A stretch of DNA of 64,000 nt. Origin: CALXOD01 sp964402715. Lineage in GTDB: Bacteria > Verrucomicrobiota > Lentisphaeria > Victivallales > Victivallaceae. A program made the position numbers and the translations under genes. Below the pieces are notes generated by a model. The model did no database searches. It was not told the origin of the DNA and was given only the letters and a program-made list of their open reading frames with translations. Of the stretch, positions 1 through 7,589 are shown piece by piece; the first letter of the stretch is position 1; each line of letters begins with the position of its first letter. The stretch lies in contig CAYODJ010000010.1 in assembly GCA_964402715.1 (NCBI GenBank), positions 1 through 64,000 of the forward strand, given 5' to 3'.

Positions 1-5
1 ACGGG

Positions 6-2456
6 GTGAAGAAGCTCCGGATCGAAGAAGACTTCACGGTGGAGAAGAAGGAGAACTACCGGGACGGGGCGATCATCACCCTGCGCGAGGCGGGACACTA
101 CGCCGGGAAAACGCTGATCATCGCCCGGATCATGCTCATCACGCAGGATCTCTCGCTCCCCTACTACTCGAAAATCCCGTCGCCGTCGCTCGAGCGGCAG
201 ATGGACAAGACAATCATGATCTGCCAGCAGCTGCGCGAGATGCTCTCGCGAGCGATCCTCGTGCCGCCCGGCGTCGAGCCGAACTGGGAGGCTCTGATGG
301 ATCTTCTCACGCAGGCGGCCGCCGACGCGAAGGACGCCGCGGACCGCGCTCAGGACATCCTGGATCAGATACTCGACATCCCCTGGGACGAATACGCGCC
401 GTTGGATTCCCCGCATTTCCGCGGGGTGCCCACCGCGCCCACCGCCGGCAAAGGCACGAATACCGACCAGCTCGCGACCACAGCGTTCGTCCAGAACGAG
501 ATCGAGGACTTCCTCGTCTCGGTCAAGGTGTCGTTCGTCAAGAAGCAGTGGATCTCGGTCGAGCAAGTCATGGAGTCGGCCGGCGAGGCGGAGCGGAAAA
601 TACTCAACACGGCGCTGCTGCCGGACGATCAGAAGAAGATGATGTTCCGCATCGTCACTCAGATGACCGACTACAGCCACGTCTACAAGCTGGTGAAGCA
701 GGACGAGCTGCAGGATGACGACGTGCCGGAGAACGACGGCCCGTACGCGGTGGAGAACTGCGATTCGGTCGAAGTGCGGGTGATGGACGAGGGATACATC
801 ATGCTGCTCTCGGCGGAGGCTTTCGACGGATACATCTACACGATCGGCAGACGGCTGCCGGTCGAGTACAGTTACGAGAAAGTCGACGGCGGCGTCGCGA
901 TCACCGGGATCAAGGACAACCCGGCGCACTGGACGGATCTGACGATTCCGAGCTCGGTTCAGGTCGGCGACGAGGTTCTGCCGGTGGTGGAGATCGGAAC
1001 GAACGCCTTCTCGGGGAACAGCGTCATCACCTCGGTCGTGATCGGCGAGGGATGCAGGGTGATCCGGCCGTGGGCGTTCTCCTACTGCACGTCGCTCACG
1101 AAGCTCGTGCTGCCCGGTTCGATGCGGACGATTTGCAGCCGGTTCCTGTACGGGTCGTCGCTCAAGGAACTCACGCTCAACGAGGGGCTCACGACGCTGA
1201 AATCATCCGCCTTCGAAGGAGCGCCGCTCACGTCGCTGCACATCCCCGCCTCGACGACCGAGATCGCGGAGTTTGCGTTATGCACGTCCGACTGCCCGTA
1301 CACGGTCGCGGAGGAAAATCCGAAATGGAAGGCTGTGGAAGGATCGGTCTACAGCAAGGACGGCAGGACGCTCCTGAGATACGGGAGAAAGACTCCGGAC
1401 GAGAAGTCGTACACGGTCCTGGACGGCTGCACGCGGCTCGCCGGTTTCGCCCTGTCGCATCTCGAGTTCGACAGCGTGACGCTGCCGGAGGGAGTGCTGA
1501 CCATAGACAATTCGTTCTTCCGGTCGTACATCAAGACGCTTCACCTGCCGGCCACGCTCACGGCGGTCCACGACACCGCGTTCAGGTGCAAGATCGAGTC
1601 CATCACGATGACGGGCAACGGGAACGGCGGCAGGTTCACGCTGGAGTCCGGAGTCCTGTACGACAACACGGATCATGCGCTGCTGAAGTGTCCGTCGAAA
1701 GCGGAGCTGCTGAACGGCGGCCAGGCGGAAATCACGGTGAAGGAGGGCGTCACGAAGCTCTGCAGCGGGGCGTTCTCCGAATGCAAGATGAAGTCGCTCG
1801 ATACGAACGACGTCATAACTATAAAAGACGACGCGTTTCAGAGCGCGACAATTGAGCAACTCAATGTCGGCGCGGCTCTGGAGGACATAGCCACGAACAT
1901 CAGCGTCAACATCACCGGGATCAACGTCGACGCGTCCAATCCGCATTTCAAGGCGGAGAACAACGTGCTGTTCACCAAGGACGGAACGGAGCTCGTGCTT
2001 TATCCCTCGGCCAAGACGGACACGTCATACACCGTGCCGGACTCGGTGAAAACAATACGAGAATACGCCGTCGACGACAACAAGCATCTGCAGACTCTCG
2101 CGCTTACCCATACGGAGACGCTGCTTCAGGGGGCGCTGTCGTCGCTGACGAATCTCACGTCGCTGAATTTCGGCGACAGGCTGGCTTCTATAGGCTTATT
2201 CACAATCGCGCACATGCAAAAGATGCAGTCACTCGACTTCCCGGCGACGCTGACGCACATGAGCCAGGACGCTGTCCTGAACCTGCCCGAGCTCGCCGAG
2301 GTCACGTTCAACGGCACGGGCGAGTGGGAGATGCAGGGGGCGTTCGCGCAATGTCCGAAGCTGCTGACGATCTGGGGTCATCCGGGCAGTTCGGCGGAGG
2401 CCTACGCGCACGCGAACAACTATCTGTTCAAGGACATTGCGACCAAGGGGAAGTGA
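6..2456 (+). CDS. Phage tail-fibre-like protein with BspA-type leucine-rich repeats
   Basis: Probable receptor-binding or adhesion protein of the phage-like element. Residues 100-122 form an Ala/Asp-rich helix. Residues 151-163 carry the TNTDQLATTAFVQ motif that recurs in phage tail fibres. From about residue 290 to 800 the protein consists of repeats of the LRR_5 (BspA-like) type, with recurring 'I...AF..C..L..L.LP' units and intervening beta segments. BspA repeats are known from bacterial surface adhesins, so the fusion suggests host-surface or mucosal binding (inference). The first available start is a GTG at base 6, but the frame is open to the left edge, so the true N-terminus may lie outside the window. 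It is followed by another fibre-like gene in the same direction. Confidence 0.7.
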   Translation: MKKLRIEEDFTVEKKENYRDGAIITLREAGHYAGKTLIIARIMLITQDLSLPYYSKIPSPSLERQMDKTIMICQQLREMLSRAILVPPGVEPNWEALMDLLTQAAADAKDAADRAQDILDQILDIPWDEYAPLDSPHFRGVPTAPTAGKGTNTDQLATTAFVQNEIEDFLVSVKVSFVKKQWISVEQVMESAGEAERKILNTALLPDDQKKMMFRIVTQMTDYSHVYKLVKQDELQDDDVPENDGPYAVENCDSVEVRVMDEGYIMLLSAEAFDGYIYTIGRRLPVEYSYEKVDGGVAITGIKDNPAHWTDLTIPSSVQVGDEVLPVVEIGTNAFSGNSVITSVVIGEGCRVIRPWAFSYCTSLTKLVLPGSMRTICSRFLYGSSLKELTLNEGLTTLKSSAFEGAPLTSLHIPASTTEIAEFALCTSDCPYTVAEENPKWKAVEGSVYSKDGRTLLRYGRKTPDEKSYTVLDGCTRLAGFALSHLEFDSVTLPEGVLTIDNSFFRSYIKTLHLPATLTAVHDTAFRCKIESITMTGNGNGGRFTLESGVLYDNTDHALLKCPSKAELLNGGQAEITVKEGVTKLCSGAFSECKMKSLDTNDVITIKDDAFQSATIEQLNVGAALEDIATNISVNITGINVDASNPHFKAENNVLFTKDGTELVLYPSAKTDTSYTVPDSVKTIREYAVDDNKHLQTLALTHTETLLQGALSSLTNLTSLNFGDRLASIGLFTIAHMQKMQSLDFPATLTHMSQDAVLNLPELAEVTFNGTGEWEMQGAFAQCPKLLTIWGHPGSSAEAYAHANNYLFKDIATKGK

Positions 2457-2501
2457 CGCCGGCGGGGCGCGCTGCGACAACATACACAAGGAGGTCTGAC
2501 G

Positions 2502-2744
2502 ATGATCGGTGCAAACTGGAAAACCGCGGCGCGGTTCGCGCCGGAGTATCCGTCCCGCGCGAAGGACGCGGAGGACGGGACGCTGTATCTGGGATGGAAG
2601 TTCGGCGACAAGTACGACGTTCTGCGGGTGCGGACGCTGGAGGACGGGACGCTGGTGAACGAGCGGATCTCCGAGCCGGCGGCCTGGGACGGGATCGAGA
2701 GCGCCGCGTACGCCGAGCTCGACCGGCGGGAGAAGGAGTACTGA
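2502..2744 (+). CDS. Small hypothetical phage protein
   Basis: An 80-residue acidic soluble protein with no signal peptide or membrane segment; I do not recognise the family. The start is well supported by a strong Shine-Dalgarno (AAGGAGG) about seven bases upstream of the ATG. Its last codons (gag aag gag tac) supply the ribosome binding site of the next gene, whose ATG begins one base after this stop, so the two are probably translationally coupled. Lying between two tail-fibre-like genes, it may be a structural accessory or fibre-assembly protein, but that rests on position only. Confidence 0.7.
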   Translation: MIGANWKTAARFAPEYPSRAKDAEDGTLYLGWKFGDKYDVLRVRTLEDGTLVNERISEPAAWDGIESAAYAELDRREKEY

Positions 2745-2745
2745 G

Positions 2746-4020
2746 ATGAAAGTGATCTACGACGCCGTCACCGGGTTTCCGCGCAGGGCGGACGACTGGA
2801 ACGAGATAGAGAACAGGCCGGAGGAGTTTCCTCCGGCGGCGCACACGCACGTGGAGGCGGACGTGACCGATCTGCACCGGCACGACAACAAGGCCGATCT
2901 GGATCTCGTCGGCGAGCACGTCTCCGACAAGGGCACGGCGGTTTTCAGGAACATGGTCGACGGCGGCAAGATGGCGTTCACGAACGCCTCCGGAGTGACG
3001 AGCTGCGTCTCCCTGACCGACGGAAGCGACAAGCGGCACATCCAGATGTACTCCCACGATCCGAAGGGGACCTGCACGCGCGTCGCGATCAATCCCTCCG
3101 GAGCCTACTACGCCGACTCCGACGGCGACGACTTCGACGACGGCAACAAAATCGCCAGAATCAAGGATCTGAAGAACGTCAAGATCGAACTCGACGACGA
3201 ACAGAAGGCCGCGCTCAAGGGCGACGCCGGCCCGGCGGGACCGGCGGGCGCGGCGGCCGGGTTCGGAACGCCGACGGCGACGGCGACCACGCTGGAAGCC
3301 GGCCAGGCCGCCACCGTCAAGGTCACGGCCTCCGGAAATGACACCGGCAAGGTGTTCAGTTTCGAGTTCGGGATCCCGAAAGGAGAGAAGGGCGAGTCCG
3401 GCGCGGCGGGATCCGGGGGCGGATCGTCCTCCGGCGCTCCGGCTCTGCCGGTGATACTGCGTCCGCCGCTCAACAGCTACATGACTTTCGACGACGTCGG
3501 GCGATCCGGAGGATTCATACACCTGAAAATCGAAATCCTGGACGATATAGCTCTGCAGAACAAGACTGTGTGCGACAGCACGGACAGTCAGTACACGCAG
3601 TATCTGAAAGTCTACGACATGAACGATTCACCGGGAACCATAATCACGCCGGCCGACTATCCGACAAACGGAATAGCGCCGGATCCTGCCCCGGAAAGCG
3701 CGCAGCACATGGCGGTGATCGTCGACATGCCGGCGCTGATCGAGAAGTTCAACAAGGAGCAGACCGACGTCAAAATCGAACTCAACCCGACCTGCCTGTT
3801 CTACGTCACGTGGGATTTCAAGGTCGCAGGCGCATGGAAGCGGTCGTTCTACGAGAATCTGTTCTACCCGGCGTACACGCTCCAGAGCAATTTCCAGTGG
3901 ATGATTCACACGGCGGCCAACGAGGACTACGTCATGTTCGCGCACGGCAACAACCCGTGCGAAGGATATCCGATCTCGCTGAAGGAGCTCAAGAAAAAAC
4001 TTGAAGCGATAACGCTGTGA
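2746..4020 (+). CDS. Phage tail fibre-like protein with collagen-like segment
   Basis: A 424-residue protein. Residues 33-50 hold a His-rich HTH...HRHD segment typical of phage fibre N-terminal parts. Residues 160-172 are a short collagen-like run (GDAGPAGPAGAAAG) and a second Gly-rich linker (GEKGESG then GGGSSSG) lies near residues 212-230. Between them is a stretch of the 'GTPTATATTLEAGQAATV' type found in virion fibre proteins. The roughly 190-residue C-terminal domain is unrecognised and may be the binding head. Short G-X-Y runs commonly trimerise phage fibres (family knowledge). The ATG directly follows the preceding gene. A host surface protein captured by the phage is the less likely alternative. 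Confidence 0.72.
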   Translation: MKVIYDAVTGFPRRADDWNEIENRPEEFPPAAHTHVEADVTDLHRHDNKADLDLVGEHVSDKGTAVFRNMVDGGKMAFTNASGVTSCVSLTDGSDKRHIQMYSHDPKGTCTRVAINPSGAYYADSDGDDFDDGNKIARIKDLKNVKIELDDEQKAALKGDAGPAGPAGAAAGFGTPTATATTLEAGQAATVKVTASGNDTGKVFSFEFGIPKGEKGESGAAGSGGGSSSGAPALPVILRPPLNSYMTFDDVGRSGGFIHLKIEILDDIALQNKTVCDSTDSQYTQYLKVYDMNDSPGTIITPADYPTNGIAPDPAPESAQHMAVIVDMPALIEKFNKEQTDVKIELNPTCLFYVTWDFKVAGAWKRSFYENLFYPAYTLQSNFQWMIHTAANEDYVMFAHGNNPCEGYPISLKELKKKLEAITL

Positions 4021-4030
4021 GCGGGCGGTC

Positions 4031-4426
4031 ATGTACAGTTATGCTGAGATAGTCGAGAAACGCCGGATCGCGAGGGAGGCGCGGCTGTCGGGGGCGGAGC
4101 TGCTCGACGACGACGAGGCCGTCAGGCGCGACTGCAACGGGATCGGCGCGGAGTATTTTCCCGCCGCCCTGCGCTGGACGGTGACGGCCCTGTGTCCGTC
4201 GCTGGCGATATGCGCCGACATCCACGACCGACGCTACTCCATCGGCGGAGACAGCGATGACAGGGACGCAGCGGACGAGGAGTTCCGCGTCAACGGCGAA
4301 CGCATGGCGGACTACACGTACGGCCGGTTCAATCCCCTCCGGTATCTGGTGAGAGGCCGGGCGCGGCTGATGCACGCGATCCTCGCCGCCGGCGGGAGCA
4401 AGGCGTACAATTATCACGGAAAATAG
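4031..4426 (+). CDS. Phage PLA2-like small protein
   Basis: A 131-residue protein with a C-N-G-I-G motif at residues 35-39 and, at residues 61-73, C-A-D-I-H-D-R-R-Y-S-I-G-G followed by D-R-x-A-D-x-x-F. This resembles the C-x-x-x-H-D active-site helix of phospholipase A2-like proteins seen in several phage genomes. H65 and D66 would be the catalytic pair, and the preceding CNG element would correspond to the calcium-loop side. It has no signal peptide. It sits between fibre genes and a holin-like gene, so roles in entry or lysis are both possible. The PLA2 assignment is by motif only, and enzymatic activity is inferred. Confidence 0.5.
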   Translation: MYSYAEIVEKRRIAREARLSGAELLDDDEAVRRDCNGIGAEYFPAALRWTVTALCPSLAICADIHDRRYSIGGDSDDRDAADEEFRVNGERMADYTYGRFNPLRYLVRGRARLMHAILAAGGSKAYNYHGK

Positions 4427-4430
4427 GATC

Positions 4431-4700
4431 ATGGAACAGCGCATCACCAAAATCGAGACCATGTTCGACGAGCACCGTCAGATACTGGAGAAGCTGAACG
4501 AGGCTCTGTACGGGGACGGTAAGCCGGGACTGCTGTCGGACTTCCGGAGGCTGGAGGACAGAGTCGCCGATCAGCGCGCCGAAGTGGCGAAGATCCGCGA
4601 CGATCTGGAACTTAAGCGCAGGGAGCGCAAGATCGACTGGCAGTGGCTGGTGACGACCGCCATCGCGGTCGGAGCGGTGGCTGCGGCGTGCATCAGATGA
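4431..4700 (+). CDS. Coiled-coil protein with C-terminal membrane segment (XhlA/holin-like)
   Basis: An 89-residue protein. Residues 1-66 are highly charged and heptad-like, with an MEQRITKIETMF start and many E/K/R. A single hydrophobic segment (about residues 71-88) ends in Arg. This is the layout of XhlA-type haemolysin/holin accessory proteins that phages place next to lysis genes. It starts five bases after the preceding stop, and its own TGA stop overlaps the ATG of the downstream radical SAM gene (ATGA). No endolysin is recognised nearby, so a direct lysis role is unproven. Confidence 0.6.
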   Translation: MEQRITKIETMFDEHRQILEKLNEALYGDGKPGLLSDFRRLEDRVADQRAEVAKIRDDLELKRRERKIDWQWLVTTAIAVGAVAAACIR

Positions 4701-5602
4701 CGGGCGGATCGGCGGTGGTTTCGCTGATTGACGTTGACGGGCACAATTTCCCGAATCTGGCTCTGATGAAGATCGCCGCGTATCATAAGGCGCGGGGCGA
4801 CGCGGTCGACTGGTATTCGCCGCTTTTCAGCCGTCCGGATCGGATTTACATGTCGAAAGTCTTCACGTTCACGCCGGATTACACGGACGTCGCGGCCGGC
4901 GATCCCGAGCCGATCCGGGGCGGCACGGGTTACGACGCTACCGCCGGACTGCCGGAGGAGATTGAAAGCGCCTTGCCGGATTATTCGATTTACCCGGAGT
5001 TCACCGCCGCGCTGGGTTTTCTCACGCGGGGATGCATCCGCAACTGCCCGTGGTGCGTGGTTCCGCGAAAGGAAGGCGGGATTCGGATAGCGGACGACAT
5101 AGAACGCATTTCGCAGGGCAGACGCGAGGTGGTGCTGATGGACAACAACTTTCTCGCGGCTCCGGAGGAGTTCGTAACGGAACAGCTGAGCAAGGCGGGA
5201 AGACTGAAACTGCGCATCGATTTCAATCAGGCATTGGACGCGCGGCTGATGACGGAGCGGAACGCGCGGGAGCTGGCGGAGACAAAGTGGATTCGGTACA
5301 TCCGGTTTTCCTGCGACACGGCGGCGATGATTGAGTATGTGCAAAGAGCGATTAAACTGATTCGGAGCTTCGGTTATCGCGGCGGGTTCTTCGTCTATGT
5401 GCTGGCCAGGGAGGTCGAAGAAACGGCGGAGCGCATCGCGAGACTGACTGCTCTGGACAGGCGCATCGTTCCGTTCTGCCAGCCGTATCGCGACTTCACG
5501 GCAAACCGCGAGGTGCCGAAACCGCTCAGGCGGCTGGCGCGATGGTGCAACATTCAGAGCATCCGCAACACGGTGCCGTTCGCGGAGTACAGAGCCGTCT
5601 GA
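4697..5602 (+). CDS. Phage-encoded radical SAM protein
   Basis: A 301-residue radical SAM enzyme. The cluster-binding motif C-I-R-N-C-P-W-C lies at C113, C117 and C120, preceded by the usual 'GFLTRG' strand. Residues 5-65 look like the Rossmann-type, B12-binding-like domain that often precedes such cores. I chose this ATG over a more upstream in-frame one because it overlaps the previous stop as ATGA and begins at the conserved 'VVSLIDVDGHN' strand. There is no C-terminal accessory domain such as TRAM or SPASM, so the substrate cannot be named. It ends the rightward late module, so it is probably expressed with tail and lysis genes. Confidence 0.75.
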   Translation: MTGGSAVVSLIDVDGHNFPNLALMKIAAYHKARGDAVDWYSPLFSRPDRIYMSKVFTFTPDYTDVAAGDPEPIRGGTGYDATAGLPEEIESALPDYSIYPEFTAALGFLTRGCIRNCPWCVVPRKEGGIRIADDIERISQGRREVVLMDNNFLAAPEEFVTEQLSKAGRLKLRIDFNQALDARLMTERNARELAETKWIRYIRFSCDTAAMIEYVQRAIKLIRSFGYRGGFFVYVLAREVEETAERIARLTALDRRIVPFCQPYRDFTANREVPKPLRRLARWCNIQSIRNTVPFAEYRAV

Positions 5603-5609
5603 CGTCGGT

Positions 5610-6028
5610 TCAGGCGTCGGCTCCGATATACGCCATGGCGGATTTCAGCATCAGTTCCGACCGCGTCAGATGACGCCGTTTCGCGTAATCGTCGATTCCG
5701 GCGAAATTTCACCTCCGCCGGCGGCGCCGATCCGCTTATTTTTCGACGGCGGACGGACCGTCACCGGAACGATGCGGAGAACCTCCCCGTCCTCCGGTTT
5801 GATCAGAGAACGGATTTCCGTCACCGACGAAGGCTCCGGCAGATCCCTGCCGTGTTCCGCTCTGTACGCGATCACGTCGTTCAGAAAGCGCGACGCCTGC
5901 GTGACGCACTCTTCGAAACTCCCGCCGTAATCCGGAACCATTTCCGGAAAGTCGGGGAAGTGCGCCAGAAATCCGCCGTCGCCGTCCGGACGGACCGCGA
6001 TCAGATAGGTTTTCTTTGTTTCACTCAT
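5610..6028 (-). pseudogene. hicB: hicB-like antitoxin, frameshifted before its DNA-binding domain
   Basis: The N-terminal part (YLIAVRPDGDGGFLAHFPDFPE) is a clear HicB partial RNase H-like domain, starting at an ATG with a strong AGGAGGTG site. In the reading frame the protein ends after 120 residues with an unrelated tail (stop at 5666). The adjacent frame then encodes IDDYAKRRHLTRSELMLKSA and stops at 5610-5612, which is the expected ribbon-helix-helix C-terminal domain. One base appears to have been lost (or two gained) near 5,700-5,730. The truncated protein may still bind its toxin but would lack DNA binding. A sequencing error is possible. Confidence 0.7.
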
Positions 6029-6048
6029 CAGACACCTCCTCTGCCGCT

Positions 6049-6231
6049 TCATTTGAGACCGGCTCTTTTCAGTGTTTCAAACGCAGTTCCGGTCGGAACT
6101 TCGGCGTTGCCGTGATAATGGACAACCAGCTCTCTGCCGTCTTTGACGAAGACTTGCAGAGAACTTTTCCCAGTTCTCAGCTGTCTCCAACCACCTTTCC
6201 TGAGTTTCTTGACTAACTCGTTAAACCGCAT
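6049..6231 (-). CDS. hicA: HicA-like mRNA interferase toxin, probably catalytically altered
   Basis: A 60-residue double-stranded-RNA-binding-fold protein of the HicA type: 'ELVKKLRKGGW' at the start, 'VVHYHGNAEVPTGT' and a terminal 'LKRAGLK'. HicA toxins cleave mRNA and are neutralised by HicB, encoded 20 bases downstream here. The usual G-S-H motif containing the catalytic histidine reads G-K-S-S, so the nuclease His appears to be missing. I start at the ATG preceded by GGAAGGTG; an ATG 15 bases upstream is possible. Together with the broken hicB, this looks like a decaying toxin-antitoxin pair. Confidence 0.65.
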   Translation of the reverse strand: MRFNELVKKLRKGGWRQLRTGKSSLQVFVKDGRELVVHYHGNAEVPTGTAFETLKRAGLK

Positions 6232-6289
6232 GACGACACCTTCCATGTTTACCCCGGCATCGATTACAATACACCAAAATTGATGTATT

Positions 6290-6568
6290 TCAAATGCGGT
6301 TCGAACCGTCCGTCCTGCCCGGCGGCCGGGAGAGACGCTTCTTGTCCAGTCCCCGGCGATCCTCCTTTATCCTGAAGTGTCCCATGTCGATCCTCAGCGC
6401 TCCGGCGAGGATTCTCGCCGTGTGCCAGGTGATCGGTTTGCGGGCGAAGGCGTTGCGGACAGTTCGTTCCGACAGCCGGCAGCGGTCGCCGATCCCCTGA
6501 AAAGGATTTCGCGGCCGCTGCACGATGTCTGTCGGTTCGGCTTGCTCCTTCGGCTGCTTCTTTGTCAT
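6290..6568 (-). CDS. Small helix-turn-helix protein
   Basis: A 92-residue basic protein. Residues 25-52 (GIGDRCRLSERTVRNAF and following) read as an XRE-like helix-turn-helix, with 'ITWHTARILAGALRI' as the following helices. The C-terminal 25 residues are Arg/Lys-rich and look disordered. It starts at an ATG that overlaps the stop of the upstream recombinase gene (ATGA) and has a GAGGAG site eleven bases upstream, so the two are translationally coupled. It may control recombinase expression or act as a directionality factor; this is inferred from coupling only. Confidence 0.6.
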   Translation of the reverse strand: MTKKQPKEQAEPTDIVQRPRNPFQGIGDRCRLSERTVRNAFARKPITWHTARILAGALRIDMGHFRIKEDRRGLDKKRLSRPPGRTDGSNRI

Positions 6569-7179
6569 TGCGTCTCCTCGAACCGGAATACAGAATCAAA
6601 TACTCTCGACTGCATCTGCGACTGCTCCTCCTCCTGGATTCCCAGATATTTTACCGTCGTGTCGATCTCGGCGTGCGCCAGGTCGCGCCGCGTCAGTTCC
6701 AGCGCCCGCATCTGGTCGTGCGGCCGGTCGGCGAGGTAGCCCCGGAACATCTCCTGCGCGAACGTCTTGCGCATGAAGTGCGTGCCGAACCCGCGTCCCA
6801 GCCGGCTGCGGAAAAACCGGTAGACGGTAAGCCGCGAGAGCGGGCGGCCGCTGTTTCCCCGGAAGACAAACCCGTCCGGACGGTCGTGGCCGCGCTTCTG
6901 CTCGTCCGCCAGATGCCGCGCTACGAACGGCCGCGCCGACGCAGGAATCGACAGAATCCGGTGCACGGGACGGCCGCCGCGGCTCTTGAGTCTCAGAAAC
7001 GATATGCGTTCCTTCAGACGGCCTTCCGGATCGATCAGGTCGAACCGGCGCAGCGCGAGGATCTCGGAGATCCTGCAGCCGGTCGTGACGCCGATCGCCA
7101 GAATTGCGGCGTATTTGGTCGGCAGATTCGGGAGAAGCTCCCGGATCCGCGCCAGCGGGACGGAGCGCATGCCGGGCAT
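6565..7179 (-). CDS. Minimal tyrosine recombinase (catalytic domain only)
   Basis: A 204-residue site-specific recombinase. The conserved box I Arg lies in 'TTGCRISEIL', box II in 'GTHFMRKTFA' (H-x-x-R), followed by 'DLAHAEIDTTVKYL' with the late His and the nucleophilic Tyr. Full-length phage integrases have about 350-400 residues with arm- and core-binding domains; both are absent here, so the protein is all catalytic domain. A GGAG site eight bases upstream supports the ATG. A second, full-size integrase lies at the element end, so this one may drive inversion, resolution or a phase switch rather than integration. Confidence 0.8.
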   Translation of the reverse strand: MPGMRSVPLARIRELLPNLPTKYAAILAIGVTTGCRISEILALRRFDLIDPEGRLKERISFLRLKSRGGRPVHRILSIPASARPFVARHLADEQKRGHDRPDGFVFRGNSGRPLSRLTVYRFFRSRLGRGFGTHFMRKTFAQEMFRGYLADRPHDQMRALELTRRDLAHAEIDTTVKYLGIQEEEQSQMQSRVFDSVFRFEETQ

Positions 7180-7207
7180 TACCGTGCTCCGCAGGCGTCA
7201 ACGTCAA

Positions 7208-7486
7208 TCAGATCGGACATTTACACCACTTTTCCTTTCCCGGCCGCCCGACGGCGGTTATGTCGCCGATGCGCAGGGTTCTCTTCCTGTATCTCGGTTC
7301 GCCGTTCCGATCCCAGGTCTCCTCGGAGACGACGTCCACCGTCCCCGGCCTCCTCCCCGGCATGACACAGCCTGTCGCCGTGCATAACCTGTGCACGTCC
7401 CCGTGCGTCCACCAGCGGACGACCGCCGGCGTACCCTCGGGGACTTCCACATCGAGATATACGTTCTTGATTCTGATCTTCGTCAT
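7208..7486 (-). CDS. Hypothetical phage protein, paralogue of the gene at 10141-10422
   Basis: A 92-residue protein of unknown function. It shares IRI-x-N near the start, 'EGTPAVVRW', and 'GRRPGTVDVV' with the second protein in this element (IRIQN, EGKPVLVRW, GERPGTVDIV), so the two are paralogues in one prophage. The mix of short beta strands and Trp residues suggests a small beta-barrel, possibly nucleic-acid-binding (inference). The ATG chosen lies one base beyond the upstream gene's stop. An earlier in-frame ATG, eight codons upstream, lies inside that gene. Confidence 0.6.
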   Translation of the reverse strand: MTKIRIKNVYLDVEVPEGTPAVVRWWTHGDVHRLCTATGCVMPGRRPGTVDVVSEETWDRNGEPRYRKRTLRIGDITAVGRPGKEKWCKCPI

Positions 7487-7487
7487 G

Positions 7488-7589
7488 TCACAGGATCCAT
7501 ATCGCCGCAATCACGCCGGCTATGACGCCGGCGTCGATCGCCAGGACTGCGATGTAGAACAGCTGAAACCATTCGTTGATCTTCGCCAT
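7488..7589 (-). CDS. 33-residue single-pass membrane peptide
   Basis: A short gene with a good AGAGG site and an ATG overlapping the preceding TGA (TGATG). It encodes MAKINEWF followed by one uninterrupted hydrophobic span (LFYIAVLAIDAGVIAGVIAA) ending in W-I-L. Its stop is one base before the next ATG, so it sits in a tightly packed translational chain. Small phage membrane peptides of this layout include superinfection-exclusion and anti-lysis proteins, but the sequence gives no specific assignment. Confidence 0.55.
   Translation of the reverse strand: MAKINEWFQLFYIAVLAIDAGVIAGVIAAIWIL

Noticed and set aside
5666..6028. HicB as a natural short antitoxin
   Set aside because: The expected RHH domain is fully readable in the adjacent frame, so truncation by frameshift is the simpler reading.
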